Below are positions 39,888-47,901 of a DNA stretch of 58,387 bases, piece by piece; position 1 is the stretch's first letter, and each line of letters begins with the position of its first letter. The stretch covers positions 1 through 58,387 of the forward strand of contig JAZDPK010000039.1 of assembly GCA_043797615.1 (NCBI GenBank). Reading direction: 5' to 3'. The translations under genes were made by a program, and so were the position numbers. Below the pieces are notes generated by a model that ran no database searches, was not told where the DNA came from, and was given only the letters and a program-made list of their open reading frames with translations. Origin of the DNA: JAZDPK01 sp043797615. Its GTDB lineage: Bacteria; Patescibacteriota; Patescibacteriia; UBA11705; JABHMO01.

Positions 39888-40460
39888 ATGTATAAACTGC
39901 GTAAACAATATCGTTTGTTGTGTTGCGATTATTCGTCGCCCGGCGATTATTTTGTGACAATTTGCACGAAGAATCGCGAAATGTTTTTCGGTAATGTTGT
40001 CAATGGTAAAATGGAATTGTCCGAAGCGGGAAAAATCGCGCGGGAAATGTGGTTGAATATTCCGAAACAATTCCCGAATATCAAATTGGGCGTTTTTGAA
40101 ATCATGCCGGATCATGTTCATGGCATAATATCGATCATTGGGGTTGATCCGCCTGGTTTGGATTCGATTGGTAGGAATTTGATTAATCAAATTCCTACGT
40201 CCAAAGAAATTTGGAAATCCCGCATAAAATATAATCCGATGGAAATGTCCTCGGTGTCATTGGGTAAAATAATTCGTTGGTATAAAGGCCGCGTGAAATT
40301 TGAAATCGGTAAATCATATCCGAAATTGAATTTCGCATGGCAATCGCGATATCATGATCGGGTTATTCGCAATGACGTTGAATATGATGCGATCCGCCAA
40401 TACATAATTGATAATCCGAAGAATTGGGAAAAAGATCGAAATAAAAATTTATTTTTATAA
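39888..40460 (+). CDS. REP-associated tyrosine transposase (RAYT, IS200-like Y1)
   Basis: A 190-residue single-strand DNA transposase-like protein. N-terminal YFVTICTKNREMFFG, metal-binding MPDHVHGII (HUH), and the catalytic-helix region SLGKIIRWYKGRVKF containing the tyrosine, followed by WQSRYHDRVIRND, typical of RAYTs. These domesticated enzymes cut and may move REP palindromes recognised via GTAG/GGAG-type guides. ATG 39888 is preferred over TTG 39879. Inside the gene, 40171-40198 is a perfect 28-bp palindrome starting GTAG, encoding GRNLINQIPT between the HUH motif and the Tyr helix. No IS ends flank the gene. Confidence 0.88.
   Translation: MYKLRKQYRLLCCDYSSPGDYFVTICTKNREMFFGNVVNGKMELSEAGKIAREMWLNIPKQFPNIKLGVFEIMPDHVHGIISIIGVDPPGLDSIGRNLINQIPTSKEIWKSRIKYNPMEMSSVSLGKIIRWYKGRVKFEIGKSYPKLNFAWQSRYHDRVIRNDVEYDAIRQYIIDNPKNWEKDRNKNLFL
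40171..40198. repeat. Perfect 28-bp GTAG palindrome inside the RAYT gene
   Basis: Left half GTAGGAATTTGATT, right half AATCAAATTCCTAC, with no loop. Both strands begin with GTAG, the tetranucleotide known to be recognised by E. coli TnpA-REP. Confidence 0.85.
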
Positions 40461-40465
40461 ATATT

Positions 40466-40690
40466 ATGTTAAAACCCGGCATCTACAAGCATTATAAATC
40501 CGAAACGAACGAATATGAATTGATCGGCATTGCCAAACACAGTGAAACGATGGAGGATTTGGTTGTTTACAAAGCGCTTTACGGCAAAAGACAGATTTGG
40601 GCAAGGCCGTTGAAAATGTTTTGCGGAAAGGCGAGGGCGGACGGAAAAGTAGTCCAGCGGTTTAAATGGATTGGAAAAAATAAAAATTAG
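40466..40690 (+). CDS. DUF1653 family protein
   Basis: A 74-residue protein matching DUF1653: GIYKHYKSETNEYELIGIAKHSET, LVVYKALYGKRQIWARPLKMF and a C-terminal RFKW (read in pieces). Family function is unknown; the fold is a small SH3-like beta barrel. It begins five bases after the RAYT stop, so it may be cotranscribed. A CATGG-family hairpin with a T-run follows at 40691. Confidence 0.88.
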   Translation: MLKPGIYKHYKSETNEYELIGIAKHSETMEDLVVYKALYGKRQIWARPLKMFCGKARADGKVVQRFKWIGKNKN

Positions 40691-40730
40691 CACTATCATG
40701 CTCTATAGTATGGTAGTGTTTTAAATTTTA
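40691..40730 (+). terminator. CATGG-family hairpin acting as terminator
   Basis: CACTATCAT/ATGGTAGTG stem (one G-T pair) at 40691-40718, followed by TTTTAAATTTT. Confidence 0.65.
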
Positions 40731-40732
40731 AA

Positions 40733-40757
40733 AGAACCGTCCTGGACGATTCTTTTT
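40733..40757. terminator. Bidirectional terminator
   Basis: AGAA-CGTCC/GGACG-TTCT stem with T6 on the plus strand and T4 on the minus strand, where it ends the gene at 40766. Confidence 0.75.
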
Positions 40758-40765
40758 TGTTGGAA

Positions 40766-41167
40766 TTATTTTTTGTTTTCGCCGTGCGATTTAGCCGGCG
40801 CTTTTTCCTGTTCACGCTGTTCTTCAATATCTTCCAGCGTCGGACGCGGCATGTCTTCGTGGCGATAGATTTTGCTGATCAGCCGCGGCTTTTTTGAATG
40901 TTTTTCCTCATTGTCTTCCAGCGTGCGGCAGTCGCCAGTATGCTCTGTGACATTGGATTTGTCTATCCATCTTTGTTTTAAGTCTTCTTCCGTGACGCCC
41001 GAACCCATAGTCATGGCGCTGTCCAACGGCGTTAACCGTTTCACTGTCGGATCTGCAGCTGAAACAGCCGCTTGTTCTCGTTCTTGAATTTTGCGTTCCC
41101 GTTTTCGGTCCCTTGCTCTTTCCGCATATCCGTCGAATGATGGCCTTTTTGTTTTCTTTTTTTTCAT
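40766..41167 (-). CDS. Highly charged, probably disordered protein
   Basis: A 133-residue very hydrophilic protein, not recognised. Basic N-terminus (MKKKKTKRPS, RARDRKRERKIQERE), acidic C-terminal part (RPTLEDIEEQREQEK), no hydrophobic core, likely disordered. AAAAGGAG precedes the ATG. Promoter TTGACT-17-TAAAAT at 41342-41314 and a CGTTGACAA element at 41304-41296 lie in a leader of about 145 nt. Could bind nucleic acid or act as a linker. Confidence 0.6.
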   Translation of the reverse strand: MKKKKTKRPSFDGYAERARDRKRERKIQEREQAAVSAADPTVKRLTPLDSAMTMGSGVTEEDLKQRWIDKSNVTEHTGDCRTLEDNEEKHSKKPRLISKIYRHEDMPRPTLEDIEEQREQEKAPAKSHGENKK

Positions 41168-41532
41168 TATTTTCTCCTTTTGAAAATCGTTATTCTTGTT
41201 TCAGTTCGCGATTGGCCGCAGCGAGAAGCTCGCTCAATTCCACGATTTTGACGACTTCCGGATCGTGTCGGTGGTCTGAACGGTCGATTTAAACGTTGTC
41301 AACGTGCGCTGTGATTTTAATAAAAATTTAAACAATAGTCAAGTTAATAAACCAGCTAACCAGTCAACCAATTCCACCTTTACTTTTCCGTTTTAATATT
41401 ATATGCTTTAAATGTACAGCAAGCAATGTCGTTTGCTGCTTGAACTTTAACAAGAAAGGAAGGATTTGTTAAAGATTCCGTTCGTCAAGCGGAGAATCAG
41501 TCAACCGTTCGAACAGGAAGAAGGAGGCCGTC
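41168..41532. other. Divergent intergenic region with two promoters
   Basis: It holds the minus-strand promoter at 41342-41314 and its leader, including a 32-codon start-less frame (minus, 41291-41196) ending VELSELLAAANRELKQE that may be a gene remnant. A plus-strand TTTACT-17-TATGCT promoter (about 41379-41407) serves the gene at 41533. Its leader has a CAGCAA/TTGCTG hairpin. No other gene seen. Confidence 0.6.
41314..41342 (-). promoter_or_regulatory. Sigma-70 promoter
   Basis: Minus strand TTGACT (41342-41337), 17-bp spacer, TAAAAT (41319-41314). Confidence 0.7.
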
Positions 41533-41847
41533 ATGAGCAAGAGACTGAAGCAGTCTTTAGCGAAGCTCAAGACAAAGGCCAGACTGGCGTTGGACTCCCC
41601 GGCGCTGGTTGGGATCGCCGACTCGGCGAACAGCCCGAACGCCGCGTATGAACGCGGGAAAGTTCCGGCTTACGAGCTGGCGTATCTCGTGACAGGCAAT
41701 GCCAAGCAAGCGAAAAAGCTGGGTCTTGAAATGGCCCAAGCCTGCCGTTTTCTCGCGATGATCAAGCGCGATTACGGCAAGGAAGCTTTCAAGCAAGCGG
41801 TGTTGCCTGTGGTCTCTAACCGCCCACAAACGCCTGATCGGAAATGA
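41533..41847 (+). CDS. Small basic protein upstream of a VIT/VWA gene
   Basis: A 104-residue soluble protein, not recognised. Basic N-terminus (MSKRLKQSLAKLKTKARLAL) then helical segments (YELAYLVTGNAKQAKKLGLE; ACRFLAMIKRDYGKEAFKQA). AAGGAGG sits seven bases before the ATG. Only 63 bp separate it from the VIT/VWA gene, and no terminator is seen, so they form an operon. A hairpin with REP character (ATCACCCTACGCTCC...TTCGGGTGAC) occupies the gap at 41862-41896. Confidence 0.65.
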   Translation: MSKRLKQSLAKLKTKARLALDSPALVGIADSANSPNAAYERGKVPAYELAYLVTGNAKQAKKLGLEMAQACRFLAMIKRDYGKEAFKQAVLPVVSNRPQTPDRK

Positions 41848-41910
41848 ACAGGCAGGGCAAGAGCATCACCCTACGCTCCTGTGGAGCTTCGGGTGACAAG
41901 GAGAAGTACG

Positions 41911-44310
41911 ATGAAGACCGAGAAAGAGAACAAAGAGAACCAGGAAACGCAGGCAATGTCCATTCCGCTCGAGCACATCGTTTATACGGCGGCGGTCAAT
42001 GGAGCCAGCAGTCGCGTTCGCGTCGACCAGCATTACAAGAATCTCAACGAGAAGCCGGTCGAAGCGATCTACGTTTTCCCGTTGCCGGCTGATTCGTCGG
42101 TCGGTGAATGCGCTTTGAAAATCGGCAAGCGCAAACCCATTCAAGCCGAATTGAAAAAGCGCGACGAAGCCAAGCGGGAATATCAGGAAGCGCGCGATGC
42201 CGGACATCACGCTTCGCTCCTGGAACAAGAGCGCGACAATATCTTCACCATGAGCACGGCGGGCATTGAGCCGGGCGAGAACGCGGACGTGTTCATCGAC
42301 TATGTCCAGCGGATTCCGTGGCAAGCGGGCGGCGGACGTTTTACTCTGCCTCTCACCGTGGCGCCGCGGTTCATTCCGGGCGAGCCGACCGGCAAGCAGG
42401 CCGGGGGCTGGTCGCCGGACACCGATGAAGTGCCTGACGCTTCGCGCATCACGCCGGTCGTGGCGGCGGAAGGCGTGAGCTATCATGCGGAAATCAACAT
42501 TTTATTTTCACCTGGATTCCGCTGCAAGATTACTTGTCCGTCGCATCCGAATCTGGTGACGGAGCGGATCGTGGCCAAGGGCGAGACGGTGGAAATCAAG
42601 ACCGGCAAGATCGCGACCGATCGCGACTTCGTCTTGGTTTACGAGTCTTTGTCCAAAGTCGCGGAAGTGTCCGAACATTTCTGCGAGTATGGCGGCGAAA
42701 GTTTTGTCATGGCGAGTATTTTTCCGCCGGGCGAAGCCAAGTCGGTTGGCGCCGATTACGTTTTGGTGCTGGATTGTTCCAACAGCATGGCCGGAGAGAG
42801 CATCGTTGGCTTGCGCAGTGTGGCCAAGCAGATCCTGAAGAACATGAGAGAACGGAAAGTCGGCGATCGCGTCGGTATTCTGCCATTCAACAACCAACCT
42901 TTGGCATCGTATCCGCTTAGCGAAATTGGCGATGGCCATGAGAAGTTCATTGATGGTTTAGACGCTTCTGGCGGAACTTCTCTCGGTTACGCTTTCGCGG
43001 CCGCGGAAAAGATGTTCGAATCGGCTGACAGTTCTTCGCGGCAGAAGATGATATTGCTCGTTACCGACGGCGATACCGAGCACGGCAAAAATTGGCGCAA
43101 TCCGCGCATCCGTCTGGTGGCCGTTGGCATCGGCACGGCGATCGACGATGATTGCATCGTCAGCTTGGCCAAGAACAACAACGGCACGTACGAGTTCGTC
43201 CATCCGGGCGAAGATTGCAGCGCCGTAGCCAATCGGCTGGCCGGATATCTTTCCGGTCCGGTGCTGCGCGACGTCAAGGTCGAGACGAAGGGCGAAGCGG
43301 TTGGCGTATCCGATGTTTTCAAGGGTCGCCCGGCCACGATTTCCGTTCGTTTCGACGGCAACGAGTCTGGCGCGATCCGCATTACGGGCAAAGATCCGGA
43401 CGGCAACGAACGGTCTTGGAATTTGAGCGCCAAGGACGCCAAGTTCTGCGACTACGCTTACAAGATTTGGGCGAAGGAAAAGATTCGCTCGACACCGGAT
43501 TCCGAAGCGCAGATCGCTGTCAGTTTGAAGTACAAAGTGCAGTGCGCCGGCACCGCTTTCGTCGTCAAAATCGAAAAGGAAAAGCCAGGCGAGAAGCCGG
43601 TGACCGTTGAGGTCCCGTGCAATTTGCCCAAGGGCTGGAACTTTGAATCGGTTTTCGGTGGCAAGGGCGTGCGATTCATGGGCGCGGTGTCACGATGTGC
43701 GTTAACCGGAATGCCGCCGTCGCAAGGATTCATGGACAGCGGTTTTGCTGGCGTTGAGGAGTTGTGTGAATTAGAGGCGTTAGAGGCGGATGGAATGTCC
43801 ATGCCGGAAGAAACCCCGGCCGGTCGAGGCGTATGTCCGCGTTCCGTTGCGCCGGTTTCAACTCGTTTCTTGCTCGACGCTCCGAAAATCGACGACCGGC
43901 TCATTGCCATCCTGATTTACATCGGCGGTTCGCTGGAAAAAGATGCGCGCGACGCTTTCGGCAAGATGCGCTTGACGCCGCACGATGTCAAGAAGATGGA
44001 CGAAGAAACGCGGGCAAGAGCTTGCTACTTCAGCGTTCGGTTGCAAGGCTACGGTTTGCACTTTGATCGGAAGGTGATGGCGGAGCTCATGATGCCGCCG
44101 GCCAAATCCGATCTGGCCAAAGCCTGGTTTGCGCTGGCGATGAGAGAAAGCGGCAAGTTCGTTGACAAGAAAGTGATTCAAAAGCTGAATAGCGACTTGT
44201 CGCAACTTATGACCAAGAAAAAATTGCCGTTTTTCGAGCTCAATTACGTTCTGAATAAGCTGAACGGCGAATCCGGACGCACGATCGGCGACTGGTCTCC
44301 TGTTCCGTAA
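41911..44310 (+). CDS. VIT and von Willebrand factor A domain protein
   Basis: A 799-residue protein with a VIT domain (about 20-150: VDQHYKNLNEKPVEAIYVFPLP), a VWA domain (about 280-430) and a long C-terminal helical/beta region. The metal-dependent adhesion site is complete: DCSNS, a Thr in DASGGTSLG and Asp in VTDGD. VIT-VWA proteins bind ligands through metal, as in inter-alpha-trypsin-inhibitor heavy chains; bacterial roles vary. No signal peptide or membrane helix is visible, so it is probably cytoplasmic. ATG 41911 has AAGGAGA nine bases upstream. Ends with a strong terminator. Confidence 0.85.
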   Translation: MKTEKENKENQETQAMSIPLEHIVYTAAVNGASSRVRVDQHYKNLNEKPVEAIYVFPLPADSSVGECALKIGKRKPIQAELKKRDEAKREYQEARDAGHHASLLEQERDNIFTMSTAGIEPGENADVFIDYVQRIPWQAGGGRFTLPLTVAPRFIPGEPTGKQAGGWSPDTDEVPDASRITPVVAAEGVSYHAEINILFSPGFRCKITCPSHPNLVTERIVAKGETVEIKTGKIATDRDFVLVYESLSKVAEVSEHFCEYGGESFVMASIFPPGEAKSVGADYVLVLDCSNSMAGESIVGLRSVAKQILKNMRERKVGDRVGILPFNNQPLASYPLSEIGDGHEKFIDGLDASGGTSLGYAFAAAEKMFESADSSSRQKMILLVTDGDTEHGKNWRNPRIRLVAVGIGTAIDDDCIVSLAKNNNGTYEFVHPGEDCSAVANRLAGYLSGPVLRDVKVETKGEAVGVSDVFKGRPATISVRFDGNESGAIRITGKDPDGNERSWNLSAKDAKFCDYAYKIWAKEKIRSTPDSEAQIAVSLKYKVQCAGTAFVVKIEKEKPGEKPVTVEVPCNLPKGWNFESVFGGKGVRFMGAVSRCALTGMPPSQGFMDSGFAGVEELCELEALEADGMSMPEETPAGRGVCPRSVAPVSTRFLLDAPKIDDRLIAILIYIGGSLEKDARDAFGKMRLTPHDVKKMDEETRARACYFSVRLQGYGLHFDRKVMAELMMPPAKSDLAKAWFALAMRESGKFVDKKVIQKLNSDLSQLMTKKKLPFFELNYVLNKLNGESGRTIGDWSPVP

Positions 44311-44360
44311 ACAAAGCCGCGAATAAATTCACGGCGTAGTCACTGAAGTCATTAAGTCTC

Positions 44361-44400
44361 AGAGAGCCTTTGATCGATATCATTGGCTCTCTTTTATTTT
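44361..44400 (+). terminator. Rho-independent terminator
   Basis: AGAGAGCC/GGCTCTCT stem followed by TTTTATTTT; ends the VIT/VWA operon. Confidence 0.9.
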
Positions 44401-44683
44401 CCACGCTGTCAGCGGGTGAATGAATTATTTCCGTCCGCTTCAGCTGTGCAGGTATTGTTACCGCTCAACTGAAGTTGACGGAAAGATTTGTCAAACCCTC
44501 GAAGCATGACAGACAATATCCCTGTCACCCGTTCGAGGTATTTTAATATCAGTTTTCAATTGACTCTTTCGTTTCAAAATACACCTCAGGGTGACAGCGG
44601 CGGATGCCTGTGTTCATTCGTTCGCCTTGCAATTTCATTAAAAATTTTGTAGAATGTAATTAACCTTAAATTTATATTTCAAT
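44401..44683. other. Gene-free spacer with palindromes
   Basis: Contains an imperfect long hairpin (CCGTC-CTTCAG/CTGAAG-GACGG, 44430-44482), the inverted CCTCGAA palindrome at 44497-44538 and an ACCTCAGGGTGACAGC half-element at about 44582. No ORF. secD starts directly after an AT-rich stretch. Confidence 0.65.
44497..44538 (-). repeat. CCTCGAACGGGTGACA palindrome, copy 2
   Basis: Reverse complement is nearly identical to 8717-8757, differing by a few loop bases. Confidence 0.75.
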
Positions 44684-46732
44684 ATGGCAAAACTCCAAAA
44701 ATTGACCAAAGCCAGAATCACCGTCGCCGTGATCGTCGGCGTCGCGGTATTGCTTCTGTTTTTTGACGCGCCCGTTGTATTCAATCGGCCGGTCGATTGG
44801 CTGAATTCCAAGCTCGGCACCGGCTTTCCGCATTTCAAAAGCATTCCGTACGTGCTCGGCCTTGACTTGCAGGGCGGCACCGAGCTGGTTTACGAAGCGG
44901 ACACTTCCAAGGTCGATATGAGCGGCCGGACTGACGCGGTCAGCGGCGTGCGCGACGTAATCGAGCGCCGCATCAACGCTTTCGGCGTATCCGAACCGAG
45001 CATTCAAATCAACAAAGCGCAGGGCAAATGGCGCATCCTGATTCAATTGGCCGGCGTGAAAGATATCAATCAAGCGATCAAGATGATCGGCGAAACGCCT
45101 TTGCTCGAATTCAAAGAGGAAAATACCGAGCCGGAGCGCCAGCTGACAACGGCGGAAAAGCAGTCAATGGCAAAATACAACGCCGACGCCAAAACAAAAG
45201 CGAACAAAGCTTTGCAAATCGCATTGTCCGGAACGAATTTTGGCGATGTGGTTAAACAATACACTGAAAATGACGTTGGCAAAGAAACCGGCGGCGCTGT
45301 CGGCTGGATCAGGGAAAATTCGTCAAACGTTGATTTTTTCAGCAAAGCGAATGCGGCCGGCTCTGGCAAAATCGTTCCGAATCTGGTCGAGCGGCCGGAC
45401 GGATATTATGTTTTGAAAGTCAACGACCGCCGGGACAACGAGCAGGAAATTCAAGCCAGCCATATCCTAATCTGCTATGCCGGCGCGGATAATTGCGGCA
45501 AGACGACGACAAAGGAAGAAGCGCTGCAGCAAACCATTGATTTGAAAGCCAAGGCAACGCCGCAGAATTTCGCGCAATTGGCAAGGGAAAATTCCACCGA
45601 GCCGAACGCGAGTTCAAGCGCCGGCAATCTCGACTGGTTTTCCAAAGGAACAATGGTGCAAGCTTTCGAAGACGCGGCTTTCAAATTGGCCAAAGGCCAG
45701 ATTTCCGACGTCGTGGAAACTTCGTTCGGCTATCATTTGATATATAAAGCGGATGAACGCGCGCTTGTTGAATATTCGGTTTCGGAAATTTACATCGCGA
45801 AAAAGCAGGAGTCGGACATTCTGCCGCCAAAGGACGCCTGGAAGAGCACCGGCCTGACCGGCAGCCAATTGCAGAGCGCCGCGGTTGAATTCGATCAGCG
45901 GACAAATACGCCGCAAGTCGCTTTGACTTTCAATGACGCCGGGGCCAAGCTGTTCGCCGAGATTACCGGCCGCAACGTGGGCAAGCCGGTGGCGATTTAT
46001 CTGGACGGCCAGCCGATCAGCGTGCCGACGGTGAACGAGGCGATCACCGGCGGACAGGCGGTCATTACCGGCAAATTCAATATTACCGAAGCCAAGACCC
46101 TGGCGCAGAGATTGAACGCCGGCGCGCTGCCGATTCCGATCACTTTGGTCAGCCAGCAGAACGTGGGCGCGACCCTGGGCGCGGAATCTTTGCAAAAAAG
46201 CTTGTTCGCCGGATTGATCGGATTGATTTTAGTCGCATTGTTCATGATCGTATATTATCGTCTGCCCGGTCTTTTGGCGACGTTCGCTTTGCTGGTCTAC
46301 GGCATTTTGTCGCTGTTCTTATTTAAATTGATTCCGGTGACAATGACGCTCGCGGGCATTGCCGGTTTCATCTTGTCGGTCGGCATGGCCGTGGACGCGA
46401 ACATTCTGATCTTCGCCCGCATGAAAGAAGAATTGGCGCTGGGCAAGCCGCTCGGTTCGGCAACGAACGACGGTTTCAAGCGCGCTTGGCCGGCGATTCG
46501 CGACGGACATATCACTACATTGATCACTTGTATAATTTTGGCCTGGTTCGCCACCAGCTCGATCAAGGGTTTTGCCATTACGCTAGGCATCGGCGTGCTA
46601 TTAAGCTTGTTCTCGTCAATGGTCATCACCCGCGAGTTCATGCTCCTTTTCGTCAATCCGCAGAAAGAATTCAAGAAAATGTGGCTGTTCTTCGGCCGGC
46701 CGAAAAAGAACGATTCTGAATTGAAACAGTAG
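44684..46732 (+). CDS. secD: Protein translocase subunit SecD with inserted parvulin domains
   Basis: SecD/SecF use the proton gradient to pull exported proteins across the membrane. SecD hallmarks: GLDLQGGTELVYE, RINAFGVSEP, GKPVAIYLDGQPISVP and GMAVDANILIFARMKEE with six C-terminal helices. At 682 residues it is longer than usual because the periplasmic region carries a parvulin/PpiC-type prolyl-isomerase domain (about 253-357: IQASHILICYAG, AQLARENSTEP, GNLDWFSKGTMVQAFEDAAF, FGYHLIYK). It is preceded by a degenerate second copy (about 165-250: GGAVGWI, GYYVLKVNDRRD). This would place a folding factor at the translocon exit. secF follows 39 bp later. Confidence 0.93.
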   Translation: MAKLQKLTKARITVAVIVGVAVLLLFFDAPVVFNRPVDWLNSKLGTGFPHFKSIPYVLGLDLQGGTELVYEADTSKVDMSGRTDAVSGVRDVIERRINAFGVSEPSIQINKAQGKWRILIQLAGVKDINQAIKMIGETPLLEFKEENTEPERQLTTAEKQSMAKYNADAKTKANKALQIALSGTNFGDVVKQYTENDVGKETGGAVGWIRENSSNVDFFSKANAAGSGKIVPNLVERPDGYYVLKVNDRRDNEQEIQASHILICYAGADNCGKTTTKEEALQQTIDLKAKATPQNFAQLARENSTEPNASSSAGNLDWFSKGTMVQAFEDAAFKLAKGQISDVVETSFGYHLIYKADERALVEYSVSEIYIAKKQESDILPPKDAWKSTGLTGSQLQSAAVEFDQRTNTPQVALTFNDAGAKLFAEITGRNVGKPVAIYLDGQPISVPTVNEAITGGQAVITGKFNITEAKTLAQRLNAGALPIPITLVSQQNVGATLGAESLQKSLFAGLIGLILVALFMIVYYRLPGLLATFALLVYGILSLFLFKLIPVTMTLAGIAGFILSVGMAVDANILIFARMKEELALGKPLGSATNDGFKRAWPAIRDGHITTLITCIILAWFATSSIKGFAITLGIGVLLSLFSSMVITREFMLLFVNPQKEFKKMWLFFGRPKKNDSELKQ

Positions 46733-46771
46733 AATCGGTTAAATTCATTATTTCAAACTAAAATAATCATT

Positions 46772-47689
46772 ATGACATTGCAAATCATTCAAAATCGAAA
46801 AATTTATCTTTCAATTTCAATCGTTTTTATCGCGGTAAGCATTGTTTTCCTCGCGATGTGGGGACTGCGGCCGGGAATCGATTTTACCGGCGGCAGCTTA
46901 TTGAATCTGCGTTTTACGCAGGAACGGCCGGTTGTTCAGGACGTCAACGCATTGCTGAAAGACTTGAATTTCCAAAACGAAATTTCGGTCCAGCCGGCGG
47001 GCAACGCGAATTTCGTGCTGCGATTTCAAGAAACGGATCGCGCGACCTACGAAAAAATAATGGACGCGTTTAAAGTCAAATATCCGAACAACGCGCAGGA
47101 AGAAAGCTTTGAAAGCATCGGCCCGTCCGTGGGACAGGAAATAAAAACCAAAGCGGTATACGCCATTATTCTGTCGGTCATCGCCATCATGATTTACATC
47201 GCTTGGGCGTTCCGCAAAGTTTCTTGGCCGGTAAGCTCGTGGAAATACGCCACGGCCGCCATTATCGCCCTTGTCCACGATATAATCATTCCGCTCGGCG
47301 TTTTCGCTTTTCTTGGAAAATTTTTCAACGTTGAAGTCGGTTTGCCGTTCGTTGCCGCGCTTTTAACCATTCTCGGATATTCGGTGAACGACACGATCGT
47401 TATTTTCGATCGCACCCGCGAAAATTTGACCAAGACGAGCAAGTTCTCGTTTGAAGAATTAGTGAACCGCAGCATCAACGAAACATTGGTCAGATCCGTC
47501 AACACCGTCATGACCGTGCTCATCGCGTTATTCGCCGTTTTGATTTTCGGCGGCGCGTCAGTCAGATATTTCGCGTTGGCCCTGATCATCGGCGTGGCGT
47601 CCGGCTGCTACAGCTCGATTTTCATCGCCAGCCCGATCGTGGTCATGTGGGAGAAATGGAATAGGGAAAAAGCGGCGAAAAACAGTTGA
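46772..47689 (+). CDS. secF: Protein translocase subunit SecF
   Basis: Partner of SecD in the Sec translocon. Typical features: WGLRPGIDFTGGSLLNLRF near the first helix, a small periplasmic P1 domain, and six transmembrane helices with GYSVNDTIVIFDRTREN and the RSVNTVMTVL helix. Length 305 is normal. Same operon as secD. Confidence 0.95.
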   Translation: MTLQIIQNRKIYLSISIVFIAVSIVFLAMWGLRPGIDFTGGSLLNLRFTQERPVVQDVNALLKDLNFQNEISVQPAGNANFVLRFQETDRATYEKIMDAFKVKYPNNAQEESFESIGPSVGQEIKTKAVYAIILSVIAIMIYIAWAFRKVSWPVSSWKYATAAIIALVHDIIIPLGVFAFLGKFFNVEVGLPFVAALLTILGYSVNDTIVIFDRTRENLTKTSKFSFEELVNRSINETLVRSVNTVMTVLIALFAVLIFGGASVRYFALALIIGVASGCYSSIFIASPIVVMWEKWNREKAAKNS

Positions 47690-47825
47690 TAGAGTTTATT
47701 GGTTGATTGGCCTGCCCGCTGTAGCTTCAGCGAAGGCGGGTTTATTAGTTGATAATAAAGATAATAATAAAAAAATCCGTTTGGAGAAATCCGGGCGTTT
47801 TTGTGCGCAAGTTTTGTGCGCAAGT

Positions 47826-47854
47826 TTGACAAAATCAAATTGATTCGCTATAAT
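47826..47854 (+). promoter_or_regulatory. Perfect-consensus sigma-70 promoter
   Basis: TTGACA (47826-47831), exactly 17 bp, TATAAT (47849-47854). The leader contains TTGTTCGTTAAC at 47870-47881. Confidence 0.9.
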
Positions 47855-47901
47855 AAAATATCACGATAATTGTTCGTTAACCCTATCAAGGAGGATAAAA
47901 C

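Noticed and set aside
39888..40460. A mobile IS200/IS605 element
   Set aside because: The protein is RAYT-like and no left/right end hairpins or tnpB neighbour are visible, so I do not call an insertion sequence.
41466..41651. A 61-codon ORF overlapping the start of the gene at 41533
   Set aside because: It starts with TTG in the leader, lacks a ribosome site and is out of frame with the well-supported gene.
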